A DNA stretch of 64,000 nt from the NCBI GenBank assembly GCA_017991595.1, contig JAGOQJ010000002.1:311386-375385 (forward strand), written 5' to 3'. This DNA comes from Candidatus Didemnitutus sp. (lineage in GTDB: Bacteria > Verrucomicrobiota > Verrucomicrobiia > Opitutales > Opitutaceae). The translations under genes and the position numbers were made by a program. Below, piece after piece: positions 27,235 to 35,548 of the stretch. The notes below the pieces were generated by a model that ran no database searches, was not told the DNA's origin, and saw nothing but the letters and a program-made list of their open reading frames with translations. The first letter of the stretch is position 1. Each line of letters begins with the position of its first letter.

Positions 27235-28575
27235 TCAGATGACCTCGAGCTCCGCCCGCGTCGCAGCCAGCAGGCGGTCGAGCGCGGCGCCCACAACGGC
27301 GTCGCCCGGTCCCTCGACCAGCAGACGCAGCTTCGGCTCCGTGCCGGAATAGCGCACGAGCACGCGGCCCTGCGCGCCAAGCTCGGCCTCGATGGCGGCG
27401 ATCTCGGCGGGCAACTGTCGCAAACCGGCGAGCGGCTTCTTCTCGCGCACCGTCACGGCCGCGGTGACCTGCGGGAACTTGCGCAGCGCGCGCCGCAATT
27501 CCGAGAGCGGACGACCCGTCGCGCGCATCACCGCAATCACCTTCAGCGCGGCGACCAGCCCGTCGCCGGTCGACGAGACCTCCGCGCAAATCACATGCCC
27601 CGACGACTCGCCGCCGAGCTGCGCGCCTTCGGCGAGCATGCGCTCGATGACATAGCGGTCCCCCACGGGCGTGCGCACGACGCGCCCGCCGGCGGCGGCG
27701 ACAGCGGCATCCACGCCGAGGTTGCTCTGCACGGTGACCACAAGCGTGCGCTGCGCGAGCGCGTCGCGACTCAGCGCGTCCAAGGCGAGCAAGGTCAGCA
27801 TCTCGTCGCCATCGAGCACCACGCCGTGCTCATCACAGAGAATACAACGGTCGGCATCGCCGTCGTGCGCGATGCCGAGGCGCGCGCCGTGCGCCTGCAC
27901 CGCGGCGCACATCGCCTCCGGATGCTGGCTGCCGACGCCGGCGTTGATGTTGGTGCCGTCGGGCGTGTTGCCGAGCAGAATGAGTTGCGCGCCCAACTGC
28001 TCCAGCACCGCGCGGCTGGTGGCGCAGGCGGCGCCGTGGGCGGTATCGAGCACGACCGTCCAGCCGCGCAGCGCGCCCTCCGGCAGCAGCCCGACCGCCC
28101 GGCGCACGTAGAGCCCGGCGGCATCGGCGACCGGCAACTCAGGCGATGCAGCGCCGGCGCGCTCGGGCAACAGCGCCTCGATGCGCGCCTCGTCGGCATC
28201 GGTCAGCTTGATGCCGTTCGGTCCGAAAAATTTGATGCCATTGTCCGCCGCCGGATTGTGCGAGGCGGTGATGACGACGCCGAGCGCGGCCGGCGTGGAC
28301 GCCAGCGCGAGACTCACGGCGGGAGTCGGCACGATGCCCAGCGAGGTCGGCCGCAATCCGACGGAGGCGAGACCGCCGGCGAGCGCGAGTTCCAGCGCAG
28401 GGCCGGAGGCGCGCGTGTCGCGGCCGAGATAGACGAGATCGCCCGCCCGGGCACCGCGCTCGAGCGCGAAGCGCGCCGCTGCTGCGCCCAGCCGCCAGGC
28501 GAAGGACTCGTTCATGATCTCGCTGCCGTAGACGCCGCGGACGCCGTCGGTGCCGAAATACCTGCGAGTGGACAT
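27235..28575 (-). CDS. glmM: phosphoglucosamine mutase
   Basis: A 446-residue cytosolic enzyme converting glucosamine-6-phosphate to glucosamine-1-phosphate for UDP-GlcNAc and cell-wall synthesis. Visible motifs are YFGTDGVRG at the N-terminus, TASHNPAADNGIKFFG with the phosphorylated Ser at about residue 105, the metal loop DGDADRC, the sugar loop GGESSGH and the phosphate-binding RYSGTEPKLRLLVEG near the C-terminus. The length is normal for GlmM. The ATG at 28575 is 4 bp past the stop of trpD, so the two are cotranscribed. Confidence 0.95.
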   Translation of the reverse strand: MSTRRYFGTDGVRGVYGSEIMNESFAWRLGAAAARFALERGARAGDLVYLGRDTRASGPALELALAGGLASVGLRPTSLGIVPTPAVSLALASTPAALGVVITASHNPAADNGIKFFGPNGIKLTDADEARIEALLPERAGAASPELPVADAAGLYVRRAVGLLPEGALRGWTVVLDTAHGAACATSRAVLEQLGAQLILLGNTPDGTNINAGVGSQHPEAMCAAVQAHGARLGIAHDGDADRCILCDEHGVVLDGDEMLTLLALDALSRDALAQRTLVVTVQSNLGVDAAVAAAGGRVVRTPVGDRYVIERMLAEGAQLGGESSGHVICAEVSSTGDGLVAALKVIAVMRATGRPLSELRRALRKFPQVTAAVTVREKKPLAGLRQLPAEIAAIEAELGAQGRVLVRYSGTEPKLRLLVEGPGDAVVGAALDRLLAATRAELEVI

Positions 28576-28579
28576 GCGC

Positions 28580-29620
28580 TTACGAACGATAGAATTCGCG
28601 GGTCGCGGCAATCTTTTTGGCAACCGCACCGCCGCGGAGCAGATCGCGCACGAGCGGCACGCCGTCGGCCACGCCCGACGTGCGGCCAGCAACCCACAGG
28701 CCCATCGAAGCGACGGCCACGATCGTATCAGTCAGCCCGCGCGGCGCGCGGTCGGCCAAGAGCGCGTCCGTGATGGCGAGATTGGTGGCGACATCGCCGC
28801 CGACGAGGTCGGAGAACGGCCCGCGCGCCATCCCGAAGTCGGCAGCGGTCCAGTTGGCCGCGGTCTCGCGCACCCGGCCCACGCCGGCGACGAGGTTGTC
28901 CGTGGCCGTAGTCCATTCATCAATGCCGCGATCTGGTCCGAGGATGCCGTGCGCGACGATGCCGGAGGGACAGCGGAGTGTCTCGAGCGTCTCGGCGAAT
29001 TTCGCCACGAGCGTCGGCGCATAGACGCCCAGCATGACGTTCGCGGGGCGACCCGGGTTGATAAGCGGGCCGAGGATATTGAAGATCGTGCGCTGACCGC
29101 GCGCCGCGAGCGCCTTCCGGGCCGGGGCGATGTGCTTGAAGGTCGGGTGATACGCCGGGGCGAAGAAAAAGCAGTAGCCCAGCTCGCGCAGGGCGGCGCG
29201 CGCCTTCTCGGGCGGAGCCTGGAGATCGACGCCGAACGCGGCCATGAGATCGGCGCTGCCGCACTTGGAAGTGATGCCGGCGTTACCGTGCTTCATCACC
29301 GGCACGCCCGCGCTGGCGAGCACGAGCGTGACAAGCGTGGAAACGTTGAAGCCACCCGCGTGGTCGCCGCCGGTGCCGACGATGTCGAGCGCCTGCGGAG
29401 CCCACTCCTGCACACCGGGATCGCGCGCGGAGGCGCGGTAGGTCTCGGCGAAGGCGGCGATCTCGGCCGTGGTCTCGCCCTTGGCGGCGAGCGCGGCAAG
29501 GAAATCGACCTTCGCCGCCTCGGCGACGTCGGCCGACGCGAGCAGTTGCGCGGCTTGGCGGGCTTGTTCCGGAGTGAGATCGCGCGGGGCGCGGAGTTGG
29601 GCGGTCAAGGGCTCCAGCAT
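28580..29620 (-). CDS. trpD: anthranilate phosphoribosyltransferase
   Basis: A 346-residue enzyme joining anthranilate to PRPP in tryptophan synthesis. The PRPP-binding GTGGD is present (IVGTGGDHAGGFNVST), followed by MKHGN and SKCGSADLMAAFGVDL, and the length fits the family. One oddity: the KHGN motif is normally followed by Arg, but here the residue is Ala (KHGNAGITS), so substrate binding may differ. No other trp genes are in the window; the gene sits ahead of glmM. Another member of the TrpD family with a different acceptor is possible but less likely. Confidence 0.85.
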   Translation of the reverse strand: MLEPLTAQLRAPRDLTPEQARQAAQLLASADVAEAAKVDFLAALAAKGETTAEIAAFAETYRASARDPGVQEWAPQALDIVGTGGDHAGGFNVSTLVTLVLASAGVPVMKHGNAGITSKCGSADLMAAFGVDLQAPPEKARAALRELGYCFFFAPAYHPTFKHIAPARKALAARGQRTIFNILGPLINPGRPANVMLGVYAPTLVAKFAETLETLRCPSGIVAHGILGPDRGIDEWTTATDNLVAGVGRVRETAANWTAADFGMARGPFSDLVGGDVATNLAITDALLADRAPRGLTDTIVAVASMGLWVAGRTSGVADGVPLVRDLLRGGAVAKKIAATREFYRS

Positions 29621-29702
29621 GGAACCGTGAAGGAACGGACGGCCCCGCACCGCCGCCAGCATAATTCTCGACAGGCCGCGCCGGTTCGGAACGCTTCGCC
29701 CT

Positions 29703-30722
29703 GTGCATTCCGGTTTTCTGCGTCGTTCCATTTCTGTCATAGCCGCTCTCGCCGCGCTCACCGCCGTCGCGGCGGAGCCGGGCGCGGCCAAGCCCCGCGC
29801 CACCGCGCCGGCAGCGGAGCTGAGTCTGGCGGACGCCATCGTGCTCGGAGTCGTCGAGGGCGTGACGGAGTTCCTGCCGATCTCGTCGACCGGCCATCTC
29901 ATCATCGCCAACGAGGTGCTCGGGCTCGAATCCGAGGCGCCATTGACCGACGCGGCGGGCGCGGCGCTCTGGTATAAGCAGCCGTCGGCGGAGCATCCTG
30001 CGGGCGTGCCGCTGACGCTGAAGATTGCCGCCGACACCTACGCGGTGGTCATCCAGATCGGCGCGATCGCGGCCGTGGTGCTGATGTATTGGCCGCAGTT
30101 CGTGAACATGCTGCTCGGCGTCTTCGGGCGCAGCAGCGCGGGGTTTCGACTTTTGCGAAACGTGCTGCTGGCGTTCCTGCCCGTGGGTGTGCTCGGGTTC
30201 GCGCTGCACGACTTGATCGACCAGTATCTGTTCTCCGTCGAGGCCGTGATCGCGGCGCTGGTCGCGGGAGCGTTCCTCATGCTCTGGGCGGAGCGCTGGC
30301 GCCGCCAGAACGCCGGCATCGGTTACTCGAAGGGCACACCCGAAGACCTGACGCCGCGCAAGGCGCTCGGCATCGGTCTCGCGCAATGCCTCGCGCTTTG
30401 GCCGGGCACGAGCCGTTCGATGGTGACGATCGTCGGCGGCTACCTTGCCGGCCTCTCGCCCGTGAAGGCGGCGGAATTCAGCTTTCTGGTCGGCTTGCCG
30501 ACCCTCGCCGGCGCGGCCGTGTATAAGGGTTACAAGTCGGGCGGCGCCATGATCGAGGTCTTCGGCTGGTCGAGCGTGCTGCTCGGCGGCGCGGTGGCGG
30601 CAGTTTCGGCGGCGCTGGCAGTGCGGTTCCTTGTGACGTTCCTCTCGCGCAACGGGCTGGCCCTCTTCGCCTACTACCGTCTGGCGCTGGCGTTGTTGCT
30701 GGCTGGCTTTTACCTGTTCTAA
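29703..30722 (+). CDS. uppP: undecaprenyl-diphosphatase (UppP/BacA)
   Basis: A 339-residue inner-membrane enzyme that dephosphorylates undecaprenyl diphosphate to recycle the lipid carrier for peptidoglycan. The hallmark motifs are EGVTEFLPISSTGHLII (residues about 51-67) and PGTSRSMVTIVGG. There are about eight hydrophobic segments. It has an N-terminal extension of about 40 residues with its own hydrophobic stretch before the family core (ELSLADAIVLGVVEG). The GTG at 29703 is the first start in frame. It is divergent from trpD with an 82-bp gap. Confidence 0.93.
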   Translation: MHSGFLRRSISVIAALAALTAVAAEPGAAKPRATAPAAELSLADAIVLGVVEGVTEFLPISSTGHLIIANEVLGLESEAPLTDAAGAALWYKQPSAEHPAGVPLTLKIAADTYAVVIQIGAIAAVVLMYWPQFVNMLLGVFGRSSAGFRLLRNVLLAFLPVGVLGFALHDLIDQYLFSVEAVIAALVAGAFLMLWAERWRRQNAGIGYSKGTPEDLTPRKALGIGLAQCLALWPGTSRSMVTIVGGYLAGLSPVKAAEFSFLVGLPTLAGAAVYKGYKSGGAMIEVFGWSSVLLGGAVAAVSAALAVRFLVTFLSRNGLALFAYYRLALALLLAGFYLF

Positions 30723-30751
30723 GCCCCCGATAATACGGCCGGTTAAACGTC

Positions 30752-30780
30752 TTGACGGCCTCTGGCCGCGAACCTTACCT
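30752..30780 (+). promoter_or_regulatory. candidate promoter of the rpmF-plsX-fabH cluster
   Basis: TTGACG (30752-30757) and TTACCT (30775-30780) are separated by 17 bp and lie 64 bp upstream of the rpmF ATG. The -10 match is weak. Confidence 0.35.
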
Positions 30781-30844
30781 CCTCAACCTTCCAATCCACA
30801 GAGCGGTCCGCCCGCAAAGGCGGCTGCACTACTCGTCTCTTCAC

Positions 30845-31024
30845 ATGGCCAATCCGAAACGCAAACAATCCAAGCGCCGCAGCGCCAACCGCCGCGCCGC
30901 CAACAAGTTCAAGGCGCCCGAACTCGCCAAGGACCCGGTCGACGGCAGCGCCTTCCGTCCGCACCGCGTCAACCCGAAGACCGGCATGTATCGCGGTCGC
31001 CAGGTGCTCGACGTCACGGTTTAA
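30845..31024 (+). CDS. rpmF: 50S ribosomal protein L32
   Basis: A 59-residue basic protein. It begins MANPKRKQSKRRSANRRAA, the typical L32 start, and the C-terminal part has the conserved core C-HRVNPKTGMYRGRQVL in a form lacking the zinc-binding cysteines. rpmF ahead of plsX and fabH is the common bacterial gene order. Confidence 0.95.
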   Translation: MANPKRKQSKRRSANRRAANKFKAPELAKDPVDGSAFRPHRVNPKTGMYRGRQVLDVTV

Positions 31025-31103
31025 GTTTCCCCGGCAGCTTCACGCCATCGAACCCGAAGCCGCCAGTTCCACGCCTCCTCCGGCCCGCATCGCGGTAGAT
31101 GCC

Positions 31104-32132
31104 ATGGGCGGTGACCTCGGTCCCGCCGAAGTCGTCGCCGCGGTGCAACTCGTCCTCCAAGAGGACGCCGACCTCGCACCGATCGTGCTGGTGGGCCAGC
31201 AGGAAGCGCTGACTCCGCTCCTCTCCGCCGCGGGCTTGCAAGGCAACCCGCGGCTTTCCGTCGTGCACGCCAGCGAGGTGATCACGATGGACGACAAGCC
31301 GCTCAAGGCGCTCAAGACCAAGAAGGATGCCTCGATGGTCCGCGCGCTTGAGTTGGTGAAGAGCGGCGAGGCCCGCGTCGCCGTCAGCTCCGGCAACACC
31401 GGCGCGCTCATGGCCGGCGGCACCCTGCGCCTGCGCACTATGGCTGGCGTTGCCCGCCCTGCCCTTGCCGCCGTGATCCCACGCGAAGGCGGCCACTTTG
31501 TCCTGATCGACGCCGGGGCCAATCCCCAGGCCGAGCCCGCGCACCTGATGCACAACGCCATCCTCGGCTCCGACTACGCCCGCGTCATCCTCGGGCTCGA
31601 GTCCCCGCGTGTCGGTTTGCTCACCATCGGCACCGAAGAGGGTAAGGGCAACGCCCTCATCGCCGAGACGCACGAGCTACTGAAGAAAACGAGCGGCGTC
31701 ATCAACTACGTCGGGCCGATCGAGGGTTTCCAAGTTTTCCGCAACCACGTCGACGTGGTCGTGTGCGACGGTTTCGTCGGCAACACCCTGCTCAAGACCT
31801 GGGAATCGCTCGCCAAATTCATCACCGGCATGCTCAAGGACGAGCTCAAGGCCAGTCCCGTGCGCATGGCCGGTGCGTTGCTCGCCAAGGGTGCCTTCGA
31901 CTCGCTCAAGAGCCGCATGAATCCCGACCGCTACGGCGGTGCGCCCCTGCTCGGCGTGCGCGGCAACATCCTGAAGGCCCACGGTTCGAGCAACCGTCAC
32001 GCCTGGGCCAGCGCCATCCGCGCCGCCGGCAAGATCATCCGCCACGACCTTAATCATCGCATCGAGGACGACATCGCCAAAGCCAACGCACTCGCGCAGG
32101 CCCCGGCACCCGTCCCGGCGGCGAACAACTAG
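31104..32132 (+). CDS. plsX: phosphate acyltransferase PlsX (start codon uncertain)
   Basis: At least 342 residues. PlsX makes acyl-phosphate from acyl-ACP for membrane lipid synthesis. The first ATG is at 31104 (MGGDLGPAEVV), but the conserved first strand ARIAVDA is encoded directly upstream in the same frame. That frame stays open into rpmF with no ATG, GTG or TTG. Translation therefore probably begins at a rare codon such as ATC at 31089 or 31047, or the sequence has an error. Other family signs are SSGNTGALMAGG, IDAGANPQ and the C-terminal GGAPLLGVRG. It lies between rpmF and fabH. Confidence 0.9.
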   Translation: MGGDLGPAEVVAAVQLVLQEDADLAPIVLVGQQEALTPLLSAAGLQGNPRLSVVHASEVITMDDKPLKALKTKKDASMVRALELVKSGEARVAVSSGNTGALMAGGTLRLRTMAGVARPALAAVIPREGGHFVLIDAGANPQAEPAHLMHNAILGSDYARVILGLESPRVGLLTIGTEEGKGNALIAETHELLKKTSGVINYVGPIEGFQVFRNHVDVVVCDGFVGNTLLKTWESLAKFITGMLKDELKASPVRMAGALLAKGAFDSLKSRMNPDRYGGAPLLGVRGNILKAHGSSNRHAWASAIRAAGKIIRHDLNHRIEDDIAKANALAQAPAPVPAANN

Positions 32133-32146
32133 CCCTCACACCCTTT

Positions 32147-33133
32147 ATGGCCTCCGTGATCATCGCCGGAGTCGGCGCCTACACGCCCGAACGCATCCTC
32201 ACCAACGCCGACCTCTGCAAGATGGTCGATACCTCCGACGAGTGGATCCGCTCCCGCTCGGGCATCAGCGAGCGTCACATCGCCGGCCCCGACGAGGCCT
32301 GTTCCGACCTTGCCCTCAAGGCCGCCGCCGCCGCGCTCAAGGACGCCAACATCTCCGCCTCCGAGGTCGACCTGCTCATCGTCGCGACCGCAACGCCGGA
32401 CTATCCTCTGCCGTCGACCGCCTGCGTTGTGCAGCACAAGCTCGGCATCCCGCCGCACGCCACCGCCTTCGACATCGCCGCCGCCTGCTCCGGCTTCGTC
32501 TACGCCCTCGAGATCGCTTACGGCCAGCTCCTCACCGGCCGCTACAAGTGCGCGTTGATCATCGGCTCGGAAAAACTCTCCTCGATTACCGACTGGTCTG
32601 ACCGCACCACTTGCGTGCTCTTCGGCGACGGCGCCGGCGCCGCCGTGCTGAAGAAGGTCGACCAGGACGGCATCGGCATCATCGGCTCCGACCTCGGCGC
32701 CGACGGCGAACTGGCCGAATACCTCTACATCCCTGCCGGCGGCTCCCGTTGCCCCTCCTCGGCCAAGACTGTCTCCGAGAAGAGCCAGTTCATCCGCATG
32801 AAGGGCAAGGAAATCTTCAAGAACGCCGTGCGCGTCATGGAGACCGTCGCCCGCGAAATGGTGGAACAACACCACCTCACGTTTGACCAAATCAACCTCG
32901 TGATCCCTCACCAGGCGAACGTGCGCATCGTCGAGGCCCTGGCCGGCAACCTCGGCGTGCCGCTGGAGCGCTTCTACGTGAACATCGACCGCTTCGGCAA
33001 CACCTCGTCCGCCTCGATCCCGATCGCCCTCGACGAAGCGCGCCGCGCCGGCCGCATCAAACCCGGCGATTACACGCTGCTGGTTGCCTTCGGCGCCGGC
33101 TTCACCTACGGTTCCACTCTCATTCGCTGGTAA
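32147..33133 (+). CDS. fabH: beta-ketoacyl-ACP synthase III
   Basis: A 328-residue cytosolic enzyme that starts fatty-acid synthesis by condensing acetyl-CoA with malonyl-ACP. The catalytic Cys lies in AAACSGFVYAL, the His in PHQANVRI and the Asn in FGNTSSAS. The N-terminus MASVIIAGVGAYTPERI and the segment WIRSRSGISERHIA are typical. It follows plsX by 14 bp, so it is probably in the same operon. Confidence 0.96.
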   Translation: MASVIIAGVGAYTPERILTNADLCKMVDTSDEWIRSRSGISERHIAGPDEACSDLALKAAAAALKDANISASEVDLLIVATATPDYPLPSTACVVQHKLGIPPHATAFDIAAACSGFVYALEIAYGQLLTGRYKCALIIGSEKLSSITDWSDRTTCVLFGDGAGAAVLKKVDQDGIGIIGSDLGADGELAEYLYIPAGGSRCPSSAKTVSEKSQFIRMKGKEIFKNAVRVMETVAREMVEQHHLTFDQINLVIPHQANVRIVEALAGNLGVPLERFYVNIDRFGNTSSASIPIALDEARRAGRIKPGDYTLLVAFGAGFTYGSTLIRW

Positions 33134-33141
33134 CTCCTCTC

Positions 33142-34191
33142 ATGCGCCCCTTCGCCTTTCTCCTCGCCCTCCTTCTCGCCCTCGCGGGCACCGCGCGCCT
33201 GCACGCCGAACTCGTCTGGACGCCCGGCCAGGGCTGGCGCATCGAGGGTGGCGCGCTCGCCGGTCTCGTCGGCGACGAAGCCCGCAACGCCCTTGAGCTG
33301 ATGAACGAGGCGCGCAGCGCCGAGGAGAACGGCGGCACCCGCAAGGCCCTCAAGCAATACAAGCGCGTCGCCGACCGTTACCCGAACTCCGTCTATGCCG
33401 CCGAGGCCCTCTACCGCACCGGCATGATCCGCATGCAGCGCAAGGAGTATTACAAGGCTTTCGAAGCCTACCAGAACATGCTCCAGCGCTATCCGAACAG
33501 CGAGAAGTTCTCCCAGGTCATCGCCGAGCAATACCGCATCGCCTCACTCCTGCTCGACGGCTCCCGCTCCTACATGTGGGGCATGATCCCCGGCCTGAAG
33601 AACCGCGAGCGCGCCATCGAGTATTTCGAGCAGATCGTCGCCAACGCCCCCTACAGCGACTACGCGCCGCTCTCGCTCATGAACATCGCGCGCGGCCACC
33701 AGAAGCTGAAGTCCACGGAAGAGGCCATCGACGCCCTCGACCGCATGATCAACAGCTACCCGCAGAATCTCCTCACGCCCGACGCCTACCTGAAGCTCGC
33801 GCAGACCCACGCCTCGCTCGTCGACGGCCCCTATTACGACCAAGCCTCCACCAAGTCGGCCATCACCTACTTCGAGGATTACCTCATCCAATTCCCCGGC
33901 GACGCCGGTGCCGGCAGCGCCGAAAAGGGCCGCGCCGAAATGAAGACCATGCTCGCCCAGAGCAAAATGCTCATGGCGGACTACTACTACAAGCACCGCC
34001 GGAACTACAAGGCCGCCCGCGTCTTCTACAACGAGGCCATCACCACCTTCCCCGACTCGCCCGTGGCCGAACGCGCCCGCGCGATGCTCGCCGACGTCGA
34101 CGCCCGCCTTGCGGGGCAGAATCCTCCCGGCGTCCCCGACGCGCCCAAATCCGAGCAACCCAAGCGCAAGAAGCGCTTCTGGCTGTTCTGA
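33142..34191 (+). CDS. BamD-like TPR protein of outer-membrane assembly
   Basis: A 349-residue exported protein with TPR units: ALKQYKRVADRYPNSVYAAEALYRTG, AFEAYQNMLQRYPNSEKF, AIDALDRMINSYPQNLLTPDAYLKLAQ and ARVFYNEAITTFPDSPVAERARAML. The pattern and length fit BamD (YfiO), a partner of the BamA insertase in the periplasm. Unlike classical BamD there is no lipobox Cys after the signal peptide (LAGTARLHAE), so it may not be lipidated. Eight bp follow fabH, and an LptE-like lipoprotein gene comes next. Confidence 0.8.
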   Translation: MRPFAFLLALLLALAGTARLHAELVWTPGQGWRIEGGALAGLVGDEARNALELMNEARSAEENGGTRKALKQYKRVADRYPNSVYAAEALYRTGMIRMQRKEYYKAFEAYQNMLQRYPNSEKFSQVIAEQYRIASLLLDGSRSYMWGMIPGLKNRERAIEYFEQIVANAPYSDYAPLSLMNIARGHQKLKSTEEAIDALDRMINSYPQNLLTPDAYLKLAQTHASLVDGPYYDQASTKSAITYFEDYLIQFPGDAGAGSAEKGRAEMKTMLAQSKMLMADYYYKHRRNYKAARVFYNEAITTFPDSPVAERARAMLADVDARLAGQNPPGVPDAPKSEQPKRKKRFWLF

Positions 34192-34196
34192 GTCCG

Positions 34197-34721
34197 GTGC
34201 GCTCCCGCCTCTTTTCTCTCGGACTGCTTCTCGGCCTGATCGCGCTGTGCGCCGGCCTCGCGTCCTGCACGCATTACCGTCTCGGCACCACCGCCCAGCC
34301 CGGTTTCGCCACCCTGCACGTGGCCGTGGTGCAGAGCGAAGTCCTCGTCCCGCAGGCCCAGGCGCTCGTCACCACCCAGGTGCGCGAAGCCTTCCTCAAG
34401 GACGGCCGCGTCCGCCTCGTCAACGCCAGCGAGGACGCCGACGCCACCCTGACTCTCACCCTGCAGGAATACCGCCGCGACGTCGCCGTCGTGCGCCCCG
34501 ACGACACCGGGCTCGCGCGCCGCTTCGACATCACGCTGCGCGCCCGCGCCGACCTCGTCGACAATCGCACGCAGAAGCCGATCTTCACCGCGCGCACCCT
34601 TTCCGCCCAGCGCGGCGTCTTCGCCGACAGCGGCCAGATCCAAGCCGAATACCAGACGCTCTCGCTGCTTGCGCAGAAACTCGCGGACGATGCGGTCCGC
34701 ACGGTGCTCAATCCGTGGTGA
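34197..34721 (+). CDS. LptE-like outer-membrane lipoprotein
   Basis: A 174-residue protein starting at GTG 34197, five bp after the BamD-like gene. The signal peptide ends in a lipobox, GLASC, with Cys about residue 24. The mature part has HYRLGT at the start and alternating strands and helices, as in the LptE family that supports the LptD lipopolysaccharide translocon. The sequence is short and weakly conserved, so the call rests on length, lipobox, HYRLG motif and context. Confidence 0.72.
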   Translation: MRSRLFSLGLLLGLIALCAGLASCTHYRLGTTAQPGFATLHVAVVQSEVLVPQAQALVTTQVREAFLKDGRVRLVNASEDADATLTLTLQEYRRDVAVVRPDDTGLARRFDITLRARADLVDNRTQKPIFTARTLSAQRGVFADSGQIQAEYQTLSLLAQKLADDAVRTVLNPW

Positions 34722-34772
34722 GACGGATTTCGCGGATTGCCCGCGCGCGCGGATTCCGTTGAGTCGAGCGCG

Positions 34773-35429
34773 ATGCACGCGCCGATTCTCGCCCCTTCCC
34801 TGCTTGCCGGTGACCACGCCGCTCTCGGCGACAGCGCCCGCGCCGCCGCCACCGCCGGTGCGCCTTGGCTGCATCTCGACCTGATGGACGGCCACTTCGT
34901 GCCGAACCTCACCTTCGGTCCCGAGACGCTCGCCGCCCTCCGTCGCGCCGGGTTAAAGACCTTCTTCGACACACACCTGATGCTCAGCGAGCCGCACCGC
35001 TACATCGAAGCCTTCGCCAAGGCAGGCGCCGATCTCATCAGCATCCACATCGAGCCCGCCTACGATCATGCCGCGACGCTGGCGCGCATCCGCGAGCTTG
35101 GCGTGCAAAACGGTCTCGTGCTCAACCCCGGCACGCCCGCCGAAGCGATCCACCCGTTCCTCGCCCAAGTCGACCTCGTGCTCGTGATGACGGTGCAACC
35201 CGGCTTCGGCGGCCAGTCGTTCCGCCGCGACATGCTCGCGAAGATCGCGCTCATCGCCCAGTGGCGCCGCGAGCAACAGCTATCCTTCCGCCTCGAGGTC
35301 GACGGCGGCGTCGACCTGAACACCGGCCGGGAATGCCACGCCGCCGGCGCCGACACCTTCGTGGCCGGCACAGCCTTCTTCAAGGCGCCGGATCGCGCCG
35401 CATTCGCCCGCACAGTCGCCGGTTGGTAA
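34773..35429 (+). CDS. rpe: ribulose-phosphate 3-epimerase
   Basis: A 218-residue TIM-barrel enzyme of the pentose phosphate pathway. Visible motifs are APSLLAGD at the N-terminus, LHLDLMDGHFVPNLTFGP with metal-binding His and Asp, DTHLML, VQPGFGGQSF, and VDGGVDLNT near the end. The ATG at 34773 begins directly before the first strand; an in-frame ATG at 34737 adds 12 residues without family similarity. Confidence 0.95.
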   Translation: MHAPILAPSLLAGDHAALGDSARAAATAGAPWLHLDLMDGHFVPNLTFGPETLAALRRAGLKTFFDTHLMLSEPHRYIEAFAKAGADLISIHIEPAYDHAATLARIRELGVQNGLVLNPGTPAEAIHPFLAQVDLVLVMTVQPGFGGQSFRRDMLAKIALIAQWRREQQLSFRLEVDGGVDLNTGRECHAAGADTFVAGTAFFKAPDRAAFARTVAGW

Positions 35430-35463
35430 GCGCCGCTGGCGGCGACGAAACGAAAAGGTAGCA

Positions 35464-35480
35464 GCGGTCGTCCCGACCGC
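35464..35480. terminator. stem-loop between convergent rpe and binding-protein gene
   Basis: A perfect 7-bp stem GCGGTCG/CGACCGC with loop TCC, centred in the 119-bp gap between the convergent stops at 35429 and 35549. No T-tract is seen on either side. It may be a REP-type element as well as a terminator. Confidence 0.5.
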
Positions 35481-35548
35481 CACTCTGGCGACGGCTATCG
35501 GCAGCCACGTCCGTCACTTCGCTTGCCGCCGACAGTCCTCAGACCGCC

